From JAITVM01 sp031551135 (lineage in GTDB: Bacteria; Bacillota; Clostridia; Lachnospirales; JAITVM01), in assembly GCA_031551135.1 (NCBI GenBank), contig JAVBOA010000014.1, positions 1 through 33,215 on the forward strand: a DNA stretch of 33,215 nucleotides. Reading direction: 5' to 3'. The notes under the pieces were generated by a model that did no database searches, was not told the DNA's origin, and was given only the letters and a program-made list of their open reading frames with translations. The translations under genes were made by a program, and so were the position numbers. Of the stretch, positions 8,198 to 16,370 are shown piece after piece; position 1 is the stretch's first letter, and the number at the start of each line of letters is the position of its first letter.

Positions 8198-9057
8198 TAT
8201 GCGCTCAACTCCTTGCTGATTAAGAATTTTTGAAGCGGAAATGCGATTAAGGCGATTGTAATAAACATAATTACATTTCCTGCCGTGGAAAGACCGTAAA
8301 ATCCTGCCGCGTATTGTTTATAAATAGTAGAGGCCATTACGTCGGTTACGAAGCCCGGACCGCCGCCGGTCATCGACCAAATTAAATCGAAAGTTCTCAT
8401 TCCGCCGATAAAGGCCAAAAGAATAATGGTATTCATAGCTCCGCGGCAAAGCGGCAAAGTAATCGCTTTAACTTGCTGCCAGCCTGTTGCGCCGTCGATA
8501 GAAGCCGCTTCATAATATGTTTTATCAATCGATTGAATACCGGCTATGTATATAACCGTTGCAACGCCGACACCTTTCCAGACATCCGTTAATATTACCG
8601 AATATAATGCGATATCTATATTTCCCAGCCAGTCGATAGCTTTGATTCCAAAAAATCCGATTACTTTATTTATAAGTCCTTTAGAGGGGTGCATTAAGGC
8701 GCTGAAAGTTATACCGACAGCGATAGTACTGATTAAGTTCGGAAAAAAAACAATCGAACGCAATAGGTTTTTAGTTCTGATTTTGCTTGTTAAAAAAACA
8801 GCAAAGAAAAAAGCGAAAATAGTTTTTAGCGCACATGTCAGAAACGCATAAATAAAAGTATTTTTTATACTGATAGATAAAGAATTTTCCGAAAAAAACA
8901 TTTTGAAATTTTCGAGTCCGCAAAAAGTAAAAGATTTAAAATCCCATACTGTCAAGCTGAAAGGAACCGAAATGACCATCGGCAATAAAAAGAAAATCGA
9001 AAATATCACCATAGTGGGCGCAATAAACCAAAGAGAGTAAATTTTTTCTTTATTCAC
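8197..9057 (-). CDS. Carbohydrate ABC transporter permease (CUT1, UgpA/LplB-like)
   Basis: A 286-residue membrane permease that begins MNKEKIYSLWFIAPTMVIFS. I choose GTG 9057 because AAAGGGG lies six bases before it; an ATG at 9087 lacks a site and falls upstream of this sequence. The EAA loop is seen as YYEAASIDGATGWQQVKAIT, followed by LPL, and LIWSMTGGGPG near the C-terminus is typical of the MalF/UgpA type. It follows a hairpin (9119-9151) after the binding-protein gene, which should lower its expression relative to the lipoprotein. Confidence 0.92.
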   Translation of the reverse strand: MNKEKIYSLWFIAPTMVIFSIFFLLPMVISVPFSLTVWDFKSFTFCGLENFKMFFSENSLSISIKNTFIYAFLTCALKTIFAFFFAVFLTSKIRTKNLLRSIVFFPNLISTIAVGITFSALMHPSKGLINKVIGFFGIKAIDWLGNIDIALYSVILTDVWKGVGVATVIYIAGIQSIDKTYYEAASIDGATGWQQVKAITLPLCRGAMNTIILLAFIGGMRTFDLIWSMTGGGPGFVTDVMASTIYKQYAAGFYGLSTAGNVIMFITIALIAFPLQKFLISKELSA

Positions 9058-9118
9058 ATTGAACCCCTTTCTATAAAATAAGCTCATACGAAAATAGTTT
9101 AAGTCTATTCCAAAAATT

Positions 9119-9151
9119 AGCCGGTGTACTTGAGATTTTCATACACCGGCT
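9119..9151 (-). terminator. Intercistronic hairpin between binding-protein and permease genes
   Basis: AGCCGGTGTA and TACACCGGCT form a perfect 10-bp stem with a 13-base loop. On the minus strand it is followed by AATTTTTGG, a weak T run. It probably acts as a partial terminator or RNA-stabilising stem, giving more binding protein than permease. Confidence 0.7.
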
Positions 9152-9159
9152 GATTAGTA

Positions 9160-10536
9160 TTAGTTTGACCAGTTCAAACCGAGCTGTACCGCTTGCTTAT
9201 AACAGTCATCGTCATATTTTTTGGCGGCTTCATCGGCTTTTGTTTGACCCGAACCTAATTCTTGGCAAATCGCCAAACAGTTTGGTCCTTTAACAGGAGT
9301 CAAAAATTCCATCGCAACTTGAGTTTTTCCGGAGTCGAAATAAGCTTGCATATCTTTGGCAACCGCTTCATAAGCCGTATCAGGCAATTTATAGCCGTCT
9401 ACACAATATGGGCCGTCCGGTAATACTGCTGATGTATAGGCATCCAAAGCTTCGGTTGATACATAAAATTCCATGAATTTTTTGACAGCGTCTATTTTAT
9501 CGCTGTTTTTATTTCCATAAATCGAAGTAGGCATCCAAACAGTCAAGCCGTTTGTCGCATCGTCGTCACCCGGAACTCCGAAAATTCCAAGTTTATCAAC
9601 TGCTTCTTTTCCGTATAATTCATAAATATTTGTAAGCGTTTGAGTTAAGATAATCCAATGAGCGCCTTCGCCGTTTGCCATCATATCGCAAGCGTCGTCA
9701 TAGGTTGTTGCTAAATAATCTTCGTTATAATATTCGTGAGTATCGGCTAATTTTTCAAAACTTCTTAAAGCTTGTGGAGTTGAAGCATATTTTGCTTTGC
9801 CTTGCTCAAAATCTGTAACGAAAGAAGGTGCGGCGGCTAATACGGCAAAATTATCTCCCAAAAACGGAACTTGAGAAGTCCATGAATCGGCGTATGCGCC
9901 GATTAAAGCTGTTTCTCCGGCGTCTTTTAATACTTTACAGTTGTTCATAAATTCTGCCCATGTTTTTGGCACGGAAAGATTATGTTTTGCGTAGATTTCT
10001 TTGTTGTAAACAACTGCACCGGCTTGTGTAGAGCTGAGCGGAACGCCGAAAGTTTTTCCGTCTATAGTAACTGATTTTTTATATGTTTCATTTAATTTTT
10101 GGGCAAATCCTTCGTTTGAGATATCAATAAAATATTCTGACGGGTTCAAAGCTCCAAGCAAAGCTCCGGAGTTATAAGCGCATAAATCCGCCATTTCACC
10201 GGATGCCAATCTTGTTTTCACAATATTATCACCATCAGCACCGCCCGGACGGGTCTCTATGTTAATTGTAATCCCGATTTTTTCTTCTGCCAAAGCTTTT
10301 ACTTTGTCAAAACCGGCAATCGAAACGTCGGTATCGATAAGCATTGTAAGTTCTACAGGTTCATTCGCAGTTTCGGGCTTTGCGCTTTCTTTTGTATCCG
10401 TGCTCGCTTCTGTACTTGCCGCCGCGCTTTCCGGAGCAGCAGAACTGCCGCTTGCGGTTTCATTCGCGGTAGAGCAGCCGATAAAAGCCGCAGTTATTGC
10501 TAAACAAGATAATAAGGTAAAAAATTTTCTCTTCAT
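9160..10536 (-). CDS. Extracellular solute-binding lipoprotein (family 1, carbohydrate ABC transporter)
   Basis: A 458-residue secreted lipoprotein that delivers sugar to the permeases. The start ATG at 10536 follows GGAGGATTTTGATT; an upstream ATG at 10581 would add 15 residues and overlap the rhamnosidase end. The signal peptide MKRKFFTLLSCLAITAAFIG ends in a lipobox with lipidated C21. A Ser/Ala/Glu-rich linker (about 22-55) follows, as is usual for Gram-positive lipoproteins. The rest has the size and pattern of family 1 solute-binding proteins (for example GKTFGVPLSSTQAGAVVYNK and ATNGLTVWMP). The glycan substrate is not readable from sequence; the neighbouring GH78 enzyme suggests a rhamnosyl oligosaccharide. 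Confidence 0.92.
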   Translation of the reverse strand: MKRKFFTLLSCLAITAAFIGCSTANETASGSSAAPESAAASTEASTDTKESAKPETANEPVELTMLIDTDVSIAGFDKVKALAEEKIGITINIETRPGGADGDNIVKTRLASGEMADLCAYNSGALLGALNPSEYFIDISNEGFAQKLNETYKKSVTIDGKTFGVPLSSTQAGAVVYNKEIYAKHNLSVPKTWAEFMNNCKVLKDAGETALIGAYADSWTSQVPFLGDNFAVLAAAPSFVTDFEQGKAKYASTPQALRSFEKLADTHEYYNEDYLATTYDDACDMMANGEGAHWIILTQTLTNIYELYGKEAVDKLGIFGVPGDDDATNGLTVWMPTSIYGNKNSDKIDAVKKFMEFYVSTEALDAYTSAVLPDGPYCVDGYKLPDTAYEAVAKDMQAYFDSGKTQVAMEFLTPVKGPNCLAICQELGSGQTKADEAAKKYDDDCYKQAVQLGLNWSN

Positions 10537-10570
10537 AATCAAAATCCTCCAATTTAATATATTAAATAAT

Positions 10571-13219
10571 TTACATTTCAAATTTAATTTTATAAATTCC
10601 AGAACCCGTTTCAGCGGATAAAACGCCGTTTTCTTCCTCGAATTTCAATCCGTCGGCATCAATTATTTTTTTTGCATCAGGAATACGAATTGTAGATTTT
10701 GTATTGCAAGGAATTTCAATTAAAATTTCAGCTTTATTTCCGCCGACTTTCCATTCCGATACAATTCTTCCATACACGCTCTTGAACGAAGATTTTACAA
10801 AATCGAAACCGCCGCCGAGCCTTGGAGAAATTATCGAATGTTTATACCCGACTTCTTTTTCGGAACAATCAATTCCGGCAATTACTCTATACATCCAATC
10901 GCCGACAGCACCATAAGCATAATGATTGAAAGAATTCATATCCGGACTCCACATTGTGCCGTCCGGCCTCAAACCGTCCCAATGCTCCCAAACCGTTGTC
11001 GCACCTTGTCTTATTTGATAAAGCCAAGAAGGAAAATCATCTTTTAATAATAAATCATATGCTTCTTTTATATATCCGTTTTGGCTTAGGGCATGGCAAA
11101 AATATGGCGTTCCCACAAATCCGGTTACAAGATGATTATTTTCTTTTTCCAATAACTTAATTAAATCCTCTGCAACTTTAGCTCTGTTTTCCGCTTTGAC
11201 TAAATCGAAATACAAAGTAAGAATTTGAGCTGTTTGAGTCTGTACATTCAAATGTCCGTCTTCTTTGAAAAATGTTTTTTGATAAGTTTCAACAATTTCA
11301 GTATATAGTTTCTTATATTTTTTTGCGTCTTCAAGATTTCCGATAATTTCAGCCATTTTTGCAAATAAACCTGTGGAATATGCGTAAAACGCCGTACAAG
11401 TTAAATCATTCGGTGTTGCCCCGAAATAACTTCCTTCTTCTGCATCCAGCGCAACCCAATCGCCGAATTGCAATTTATAATTCCAGATATTATTATTTGA
11501 ATGTTTTTGCATGAAATCAATCCAAGCTTTCATGCTGTCGTATTGTTTATAAATAATATCTTTATCGCCGTATACTAAATATAATGTCCAAGGGCAAATT
11601 ACCGCCGCATCCGCCCAAGCCGCCGCGGAATGTTCGCCGTCCTGCATAAGCCTGTCTTTTTCGGATTTGCCTATCAAAATATCGGGAACAACGTGCGGAA
11701 CGCCGCCTTCTGCGGTTTGGTCTTCTTTTAAATCCCTTAGCCATTTACTGAAAAACGTGTAAATATCCATATTAAAAGCCGCTGTTCTACAGAAAATCTG
11801 TGCGTCGCCTGTCCAGCCGAGCCGTTCGTCTCTTTGTGGGCAGTCTGTCGGAACATCCAAGAAATTCCCTTTCATTCCCCACAAAATATTATGCTGTAAT
11901 TGATTAATATCAGGGTTCGAACATTCAAATTCGCCGGTTACTTCCATATCGCTGTGAACAGCAAATGCCGTAAACATTTCTTTTTTCGGTTCTTCGGGAT
12001 AAGAAATAATTTTTGCATATTGAAATCCTTGAAAAGTAAAATACGGATGATAAATTACGTCTTCACCGCTGTCATTAAAAATATATTTAATTTTTTGTTT
12101 TGCGGATCTAAGATTATCTAGATATACATTTCCGTTTGCGTCTAAAATTTCGAAGCACGAAAATTCAACACAATCGCCTTTTTTGCCTCTTGCATTAAAC
12201 TCAATCCAGCCAGTCATATTCTGACCAAAATCAATAACAGTATCGCCTTCGGGCGTTTTAAAAATTTTCTTTGGCTTGATTTCGGTAATTTTTCGAATTT
12301 TTGAGCCGCTTTGCGCTTTCAATACAGATTTATCAAAATCAACAAGCTCTGTTTTGTTCCAAGAATTATATTCGCAAGACGTTTCGCACCAATTTTTGAT
12401 TTCCAAATTTGCGTCATATATTTCGCCGTCGTATATTTCCGAAAATATTATTGGGCCAAACGCACCCGTCCAAGTATTATCTGTTACGAATATTTCTTTT
12501 GTTCCGTCGGTATATTCTACGGCTAATTGACAAATAAAAGCCGTTCTTTTTCCGTAATGGTTTTTAAATCCCAAAAAACCCATTTTTCCTTTATACCAGC
12601 CGGCACCGACCATTCCGCCGATAACGTTTTTGCCTGTTTGCAAATAATCTTTTACGTCATATATTTGATAAAGCAAATGTTTATTATAAGAGGTCCAACC
12701 CGGTGTCAATTCGTCAATTCCGACTTTTTTTCCGTTTATAAAGAGATAATAAATTCCCAGCGCAGACGATAGGGCATAAGCGGATTTTATTTCTTTATTC
12801 ATCACGATTTCTTTGCGCAAATGGCTGCCTTTGCTGTCGTTGTTGTCATTTTCGCTTTCTATGGAAATAAAATTCGCCATTAATTCATCTAAAGAAACGA
12901 GCGCCGTAACAAAGGATGAATTTTTCCAGTCTGATTTTTTGCCGTCTGACGATTCTGTTCTGACTCTGATAAAATATTTTTGGCAGGATTTTAATTTCAA
13001 AATGCTTTCATCAATCTTTATATGTGCCGATTCTTCCGATAAAACTTTTTTGCTGTCGAAAAGAATTTCGCTGAAATCTTCATTTTCCGAAATTTGAAGC
13101 TCGTATGCTTTTTGAAAAACATTTCTGTCTGAAGAAACTAATTCCCAAGATATATTTTCTATCTTTTCAATTCCGATTGGTTCTATTTGATAATTAATTT
13201 TAATTGCAGAAATCTCCAC
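10571..13219 (-). CDS. GH78 alpha-L-rhamnosidase
   Basis: An 882-residue glycoside hydrolase that removes terminal alpha-L-rhamnose. There is no signal peptide, so it probably acts in the cytoplasm on imported oligosaccharides. N-terminal beta-sandwich domains cover about 1-420; the (alpha/alpha)6 catalytic domain follows. The family motif DCPQRDERLGWTGDAQ carries the likely general acid E465, and WEHWDG carries the likely base E745. A C-terminal beta domain closes the protein. GTG 13219 is preceded by AGGAGG at eight bases. It is the first gene of the operon with the transporter and two-component system. No genes for rhamnose catabolism (isomerase, kinase, aldolase) are nearby. Confidence 0.93.
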   Translation of the reverse strand: MEISAIKINYQIEPIGIEKIENISWELVSSDRNVFQKAYELQISENEDFSEILFDSKKVLSEESAHIKIDESILKLKSCQKYFIRVRTESSDGKKSDWKNSSFVTALVSLDELMANFISIESENDNNDSKGSHLRKEIVMNKEIKSAYALSSALGIYYLFINGKKVGIDELTPGWTSYNKHLLYQIYDVKDYLQTGKNVIGGMVGAGWYKGKMGFLGFKNHYGKRTAFICQLAVEYTDGTKEIFVTDNTWTGAFGPIIFSEIYDGEIYDANLEIKNWCETSCEYNSWNKTELVDFDKSVLKAQSGSKIRKITEIKPKKIFKTPEGDTVIDFGQNMTGWIEFNARGKKGDCVEFSCFEILDANGNVYLDNLRSAKQKIKYIFNDSGEDVIYHPYFTFQGFQYAKIISYPEEPKKEMFTAFAVHSDMEVTGEFECSNPDINQLQHNILWGMKGNFLDVPTDCPQRDERLGWTGDAQIFCRTAAFNMDIYTFFSKWLRDLKEDQTAEGGVPHVVPDILIGKSEKDRLMQDGEHSAAAWADAAVICPWTLYLVYGDKDIIYKQYDSMKAWIDFMQKHSNNNIWNYKLQFGDWVALDAEEGSYFGATPNDLTCTAFYAYSTGLFAKMAEIIGNLEDAKKYKKLYTEIVETYQKTFFKEDGHLNVQTQTAQILTLYFDLVKAENRAKVAEDLIKLLEKENNHLVTGFVGTPYFCHALSQNGYIKEAYDLLLKDDFPSWLYQIRQGATTVWEHWDGLRPDGTMWSPDMNSFNHYAYGAVGDWMYRVIAGIDCSEKEVGYKHSIISPRLGGGFDFVKSSFKSVYGRIVSEWKVGGNKAEILIEIPCNTKSTIRIPDAKKIIDADGLKFEEENGVLSAETGSGIYKIKFEM

Positions 13220-13256
13220 TCAGCTTTCCTCCTTGATTTTTATGGTCTTTGATACG

Positions 13257-13283
13257 ATATTAGCATATAAATTAAAAAATCAA
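13257..13283 (-). promoter_or_regulatory. Possible promoter of the rhamnosidase operon
   Basis: On the minus strand TGC-TAATAT (13257-13265) looks like an extended -10. TTGATT lies at 13278-13283, only 15 bases away, which is short. It is the best candidate in the gap but weak, as expected for a gene that needs an activator. Confidence 0.35.
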
Positions 13284-13391
13284 CATAGAAAATATAATAA
13301 TTTCACATGGAGAATCCAATTCGTTTGTAAATAATAACTCAAAAATACATATGAAACACGTATTTTTTGGAGAAATTGATATTTTTTAAAC

Positions 13392-13427
13392 AAAAAGAGA
13401 ATTCGATTTTATTCGAATTCTCTTTTT
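13392..13427 (-). terminator. Terminator after the ABC exporter operon
   Basis: AAAAAGAGAATTCGA and TCGAATTCTCTTTTT form a perfect 15-bp stem with a six-base loop, just after the ATPase stop codon. The stem's own T run gives the U tract in either direction. It separates the exporter operon from the rhamnosidase operon downstream on the same strand. Confidence 0.85.
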
Positions 13428-13439
13428 GAAACATCTGTT

Positions 13440-14447
13440 TTATTTCCAATCCATATATAATTTTGCGATAACTTGCTCGATAGGAGCTTTTTTTATTTCT
13501 ATATCGCTGATTCCGTCTAAATCAGATAAATGTTTCAATATTGATTTAATCGGCATTTTTGCAAGGTCAATCTCGAATTCATGAATACCGTTTTCGGAAG
13601 AAATCAGTGTTGAATTTTCCAATTGTGTTTTATTTTCGGAGGTAACAATAATTCTTGTCAAATTTCCGGTTATTTTACGCAAACCGTCGAAATTTCCGTC
13701 ATATACAATTTTGCCGCCGGAAATCATTAAAATGCGCTCTGCCATTTCCTCAAGGTCATCCATATCATGGCTTGTTACGACAATAGTAACGGCATTTTCT
13801 TTATTGATTTTTTTCAAAAACTCTATCATCTGCCGTTTTGCCACAACATCAAGTCCGAGTGTCGGTTCGTCGAGAAGAATTAATTTCGGGCTGTGTAAAA
13901 GCATCATTGCTAGGTCGGCGCGCATCCGCTGGCCAAGTGACAATTCGCGTGCAAAGGTTTTCAATAATCCGCCAAGATCCAGAAGCTCCGTAGTCATTTG
14001 AAGATTTTTTTGATATTCTTTTTCGGGAATATCCCAAACGACTTTTTTCCATTCGAAAGATTGAATAACGGGATGATCCCACCAAAGCTCCGATCTGTTC
14101 CCGAAAAGCACGCCGAGATGTCGCATAATTTCGCAGCGGTCTTTTTGCGGAGACATGGACAAAACAGAAATATCACCGGAGTTTGGTTGCAGCATACCTG
14201 ATAATAATTTCATTGTTGTGCTTTTTCCGGCGCCGTTCGGACCGGCATAGGCTACAAATTCGCCTTTTTTTATTTTGAAAGAAACATCTTCCAAAGCGGT
14301 GATGATACGTTTTTCGGGTTTTATGAGATTTTTTAGGATATTTTTTTTATTATTGTCTCTCTGCCATTGAATAAATGTTTTCGTTACAGATTCTAATCTA
14401 ACGGCGGAATCCGTATGGAACATATCTGTTTGAGCCTTTTGTGACAT
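13440..14447 (-). CDS. ABC-2 exporter ATP-binding protein
   Basis: A 335-residue cytoplasmic ATPase that drives the two membrane proteins encoded just upstream. Walker A is GPNGAGKST at 69-77, the signature is LSLGQR at 169-174, and Walker B is LILLDEP at 189-195 followed by TLGLD. The about 25-residue insertion before the first strand (FIQWQRDNNKKNILKNLIKP) is typical of the NatA/DrrA-like group that pairs with ABC-2 permeases of the DUF990 kind. A C-terminal accessory domain occupies about 245-335. The first ATG, with AAAGGA before it, overlaps the permease gene by 50 bases; ATG 14423 is an alternative. It is the last gene of the unit that starts with the 63-residue peptide gene. Substrate unknown. 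Confidence 0.9.
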   Translation of the reverse strand: MSQKAQTDMFHTDSAVRLESVTKTFIQWQRDNNKKNILKNLIKPEKRIITALEDVSFKIKKGEFVAYAGPNGAGKSTTMKLLSGMLQPNSGDISVLSMSPQKDRCEIMRHLGVLFGNRSELWWDHPVIQSFEWKKVVWDIPEKEYQKNLQMTTELLDLGGLLKTFARELSLGQRMRADLAMMLLHSPKLILLDEPTLGLDVVAKRQMIEFLKKINKENAVTIVVTSHDMDDLEEMAERILMISGGKIVYDGNFDGLRKITGNLTRIIVTSENKTQLENSTLISSENGIHEFEIDLAKMPIKSILKHLSDLDGISDIEIKKAPIEQVIAKLYMDWK

Positions 14448-15234
14448 AATATTTCAGTCCTTTCTTGAAAAATATATTCGCAATAATTGAAATAAGTATT
14501 GCAAAAACCAGCGGGTAATATTCGGATAGACCAAGCGGCGGTTTTCCCAAAAGACATAAAGAGGGAAACCAAGCCATCAAGCCTTCGGGCAAAATCGTCA
14601 AAAGCGGAATTTGTACAAAAAGCGGCATTCCCGAAAGCGGAAAAGTGCTTAAAAACCAAGTTTCGTCAATAGCCGTAAAAGAAATTTCTTCGGCGGCGAC
14701 AGGCGCATAAAAAGCCATTGTGGAAACGAGATACGCCCGTGCGACTATAATAATCATTGTTATAATCAAATATGCCACCAAAGTAAGAATCCATAAAAAT
14801 GATATTTGCAATTGCAATCTCTTAACGGCGGCAAAGATTAAGATTAAACCCACAACAAAATTAGTTCCGCCCGTAAACGGATAAAAACCGTTTGTGAATA
14901 ATTGAAGTTTTAGCGAAAGCGGCTGAATAAATAAATGTTCAAGCTGACCGCGCCCAATAATTCTGCTGATATGAACATTGTTTCCCGAACCAAAAATTAC
15001 GAAAATTCCGGTTACTAAAGTGGAATAAGCCATCATAAACAAAATCTCATCTGTACTTAAGCCGCCGATACCATTAAAGCGCATTGCAAGCAGAAACACA
15101 CCGGAAACAGTTGAAACGTTTGAAATAATATCTGCAAACATTAATGCAATTGCGTACTTTGTATCACGCAAAAACCATAATAAATCGAGTTTAGCCGCAA
15201 TTGCAAAAAGTCCGAAAATTCGGCGTAATTTCAT
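14398..15234 (-). CDS. ABC-2 type exporter permease, second subunit
   Basis: A 278-residue membrane protein with about six predicted helices and no extracellular domain. It begins MKLRRIFGLFAIAAKLDLLW. I choose ATG 15234 because GGGGG precedes it at five to six bases; an in-frame ATG at 15246 overlaps that site. The pattern, including EHLFIQPLS after a helix pair and the position beside a similar permease and a NatA-like ATPase, fits ABC-2 permeases of the PF06182 kind. It overlaps the end of the first permease gene by a few bases or abuts it, so the two are probably made in equal amounts and form a heterodimer. Confidence 0.85.
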   Translation of the reverse strand: MKLRRIFGLFAIAAKLDLLWFLRDTKYAIALMFADIISNVSTVSGVFLLAMRFNGIGGLSTDEILFMMAYSTLVTGIFVIFGSGNNVHISRIIGRGQLEHLFIQPLSLKLQLFTNGFYPFTGGTNFVVGLILIFAAVKRLQLQISFLWILTLVAYLIITMIIIVARAYLVSTMAFYAPVAAEEISFTAIDETWFLSTFPLSGMPLFVQIPLLTILPEGLMAWFPSLCLLGKPPLGLSEYYPLVFAILISIIANIFFKKGLKYYVTKGSNRYVPYGFRR

Positions 15235-15235
15235 T

Positions 15236-16003
15236 TTAACCCCCATAGCTCACCACTCCCTCCTGCGATTTATGAAATACAAAAAGCGCGAACGGCCAAA
15301 GAATAAGATTCCAAAAAATCTGCATTACCAAAATTTCCTGCGAATTTTCCGAACTTGTATAAATAGAAAGTGCCGCACCGCCGAGTGAAGCAAACGGCTG
15401 ATATTTCATGGCTTCCGCAATCCCGAAAGGCAATAATTTGATCGGGATTACCGTTCCGGAAAATAATGCGGCGATTGCCATTCGTATTCGATTTATAAGC
15501 CAATTTATATTTCTGAGCTTTATTGACAAACAAGCGAATAAAATATCTATCGCAAAGCCCAATGACGCACAGAGCATCAGGCTTAGCGGAAAAAATTTCG
15601 ACGCGGGAATCAGATTTACCCCAAAAATCGGTGATATAATAGCCATAGGCAGAGAAAATAAAATCAAATTCGGAATCCAAGAGCCTATAGTTTGTGCGAT
15701 AAGCTGACCGATAACAGAAAGCGGCCGCCCGTAAAGTTTCAATAAAACGCCTTCGGAAAGCCAGCCGGAAGCGGCAGTTTTGACAATCAATATGTCACTC
15801 AAAAGCGAGGAAACGTAAGTGTAAGTCAACATTTGTCCGAGGCTCATGCCGGTCTGTACGCCGGATTGCATAAGTACTCTCCAAAGATAAATCAGCGGAA
15901 CAAGCGTAAAAAATTTTATAATCAAATCCGGCATTAGATAGATAATGCCGCCGTTTGTTTTTTCGGTTGCTGATAAATATGCGGATTTAAGATATTTTTT
16001 CAT
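15236..16003 (-). CDS. ABC-2 type exporter permease, first subunit
   Basis: A 255-residue membrane protein with about six helices. It begins MKKYLKSAYLSATEKTNGGI behind AAGGAGC. The segment SEGVLLKLYGRPLSVIGQLI resembles the coupling loop region of PF06182 permeases and parallels the EHLFIQPLS stretch of its partner. It lies 63 bases after a terminator-like hairpin that separates it from the peptide gene, so it is probably read by leak through that hairpin. Related three-gene systems are annotated as drug, viologen or peptide exporters; the substrate here is open. Confidence 0.85.
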   Translation of the reverse strand: MKKYLKSAYLSATEKTNGGIIYLMPDLIIKFFTLVPLIYLWRVLMQSGVQTGMSLGQMLTYTYVSSLLSDILIVKTAASGWLSEGVLLKLYGRPLSVIGQLIAQTIGSWIPNLILFSLPMAIISPIFGVNLIPASKFFPLSLMLCASLGFAIDILFACLSIKLRNINWLINRIRMAIAALFSGTVIPIKLLPFGIAEAMKYQPFASLGGAALSIYTSSENSQEILVMQIFWNLILWPFALFVFHKSQEGVVSYGG

Positions 16004-16054
16004 ATTTTATGCTCCTTAATTATTTAGAATTATTTAAATCAATTAATTATTTTT

Positions 16055-16096
16055 GGGCATAAAAATGCCCGGGTATCCGTTTTGAATAGCCGGGCA
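16055..16096 (-). terminator. Terminator or attenuator hairpin between the peptide gene and the ABC exporter
   Basis: On the minus strand TGCCCGG (16090-16096) pairs with CCGGGCA (16066-16072), with three more A-T pairs inside, and TTTTT follows. The 3' arm can also pair with ATGCCC just downstream (16055-16060), giving GGGCAT-TTTT-ATGCCC. The main hairpin should terminate most transcripts from the peptide promoter, leaving a fraction to enter the exporter genes. Confidence 0.75.
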
Positions 16097-16116
16097 GAAT
16101 GAACTTTACCTAGTAA

Positions 16117-16308
16117 TTAACAGGAAAAAGACATATGAGGCGAGAGGTATTCAATACGGCGAAAAAGGGCATAGTTATCCTGTAATGGTCCAAAAGTCGG
16201 TCCAAAAATTGGTAAATGGGCGCAAATATCCCTTGTTGCCGTATTATTAAATAAAAATTTAGTAATCTTTTCATATAATGAAATTATTTGATTATTTATA
16301 TTATTCAT
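16117..16308 (-). CDS. 63-residue peptide of unknown function, candidate exported or precursor peptide
   Basis: I do not recognise a family. The peptide starts at ATG 16308, behind AGGAGGTGAGAGGT, one of the strongest ribosome binding sites in the window. The N-terminal half (MNNINNQIISLYEKITKFLF) is amphipathic and helical in character; after NNTATRD the second half has C29, two IFGPTFGPL-like repeats (IFGP, TFGP), an aromatic and arginine-containing part, and a C-terminal cysteine (HMSFSC). Its own near-consensus promoter lies inside the gap after the nitroreductase gene. A terminator-like hairpin and then a three-gene ABC-2 exporter follow on the same strand. High expression, a leader-like N-half and an exporter downstream suggest a RiPP-type precursor or signalling peptide, but no clear modifying enzyme is adjacent. 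It could also be a regulatory leader of the exporter operon. Confidence 0.65.
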   Translation of the reverse strand: MNNINNQIISLYEKITKFLFNNTATRDICAHLPIFGPTFGPLQDNYALFRRIEYLSPHMSFSC

Positions 16309-16334
16309 ACCTCTCACCTCCTTTATTTTGTATA

Positions 16335-16363
16335 ATTTTATCATTATAAAGATATTTCGTCAA
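16335..16363 (-). promoter_or_regulatory. Promoter of the 63-residue peptide / exporter unit
   Basis: On the minus strand TTGACG (16358-16363) and TAAAAT (16335-16340) are separated by exactly 17 bases, between the nitroreductase stop codon and the peptide start. A close match to the housekeeping consensus, giving a 5' leader of about 20 bases. Confidence 0.75.
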
Positions 16364-16370
16364 TGCGGTT

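Noticed and set aside
16308..16344. Longer 75-residue form of the small peptide, starting at 16344
   Set aside because: The upstream start has no ribosome binding site and lies at the -10 region of the promoter; the strong AGGAGGTGAG site sets the start at 16308.
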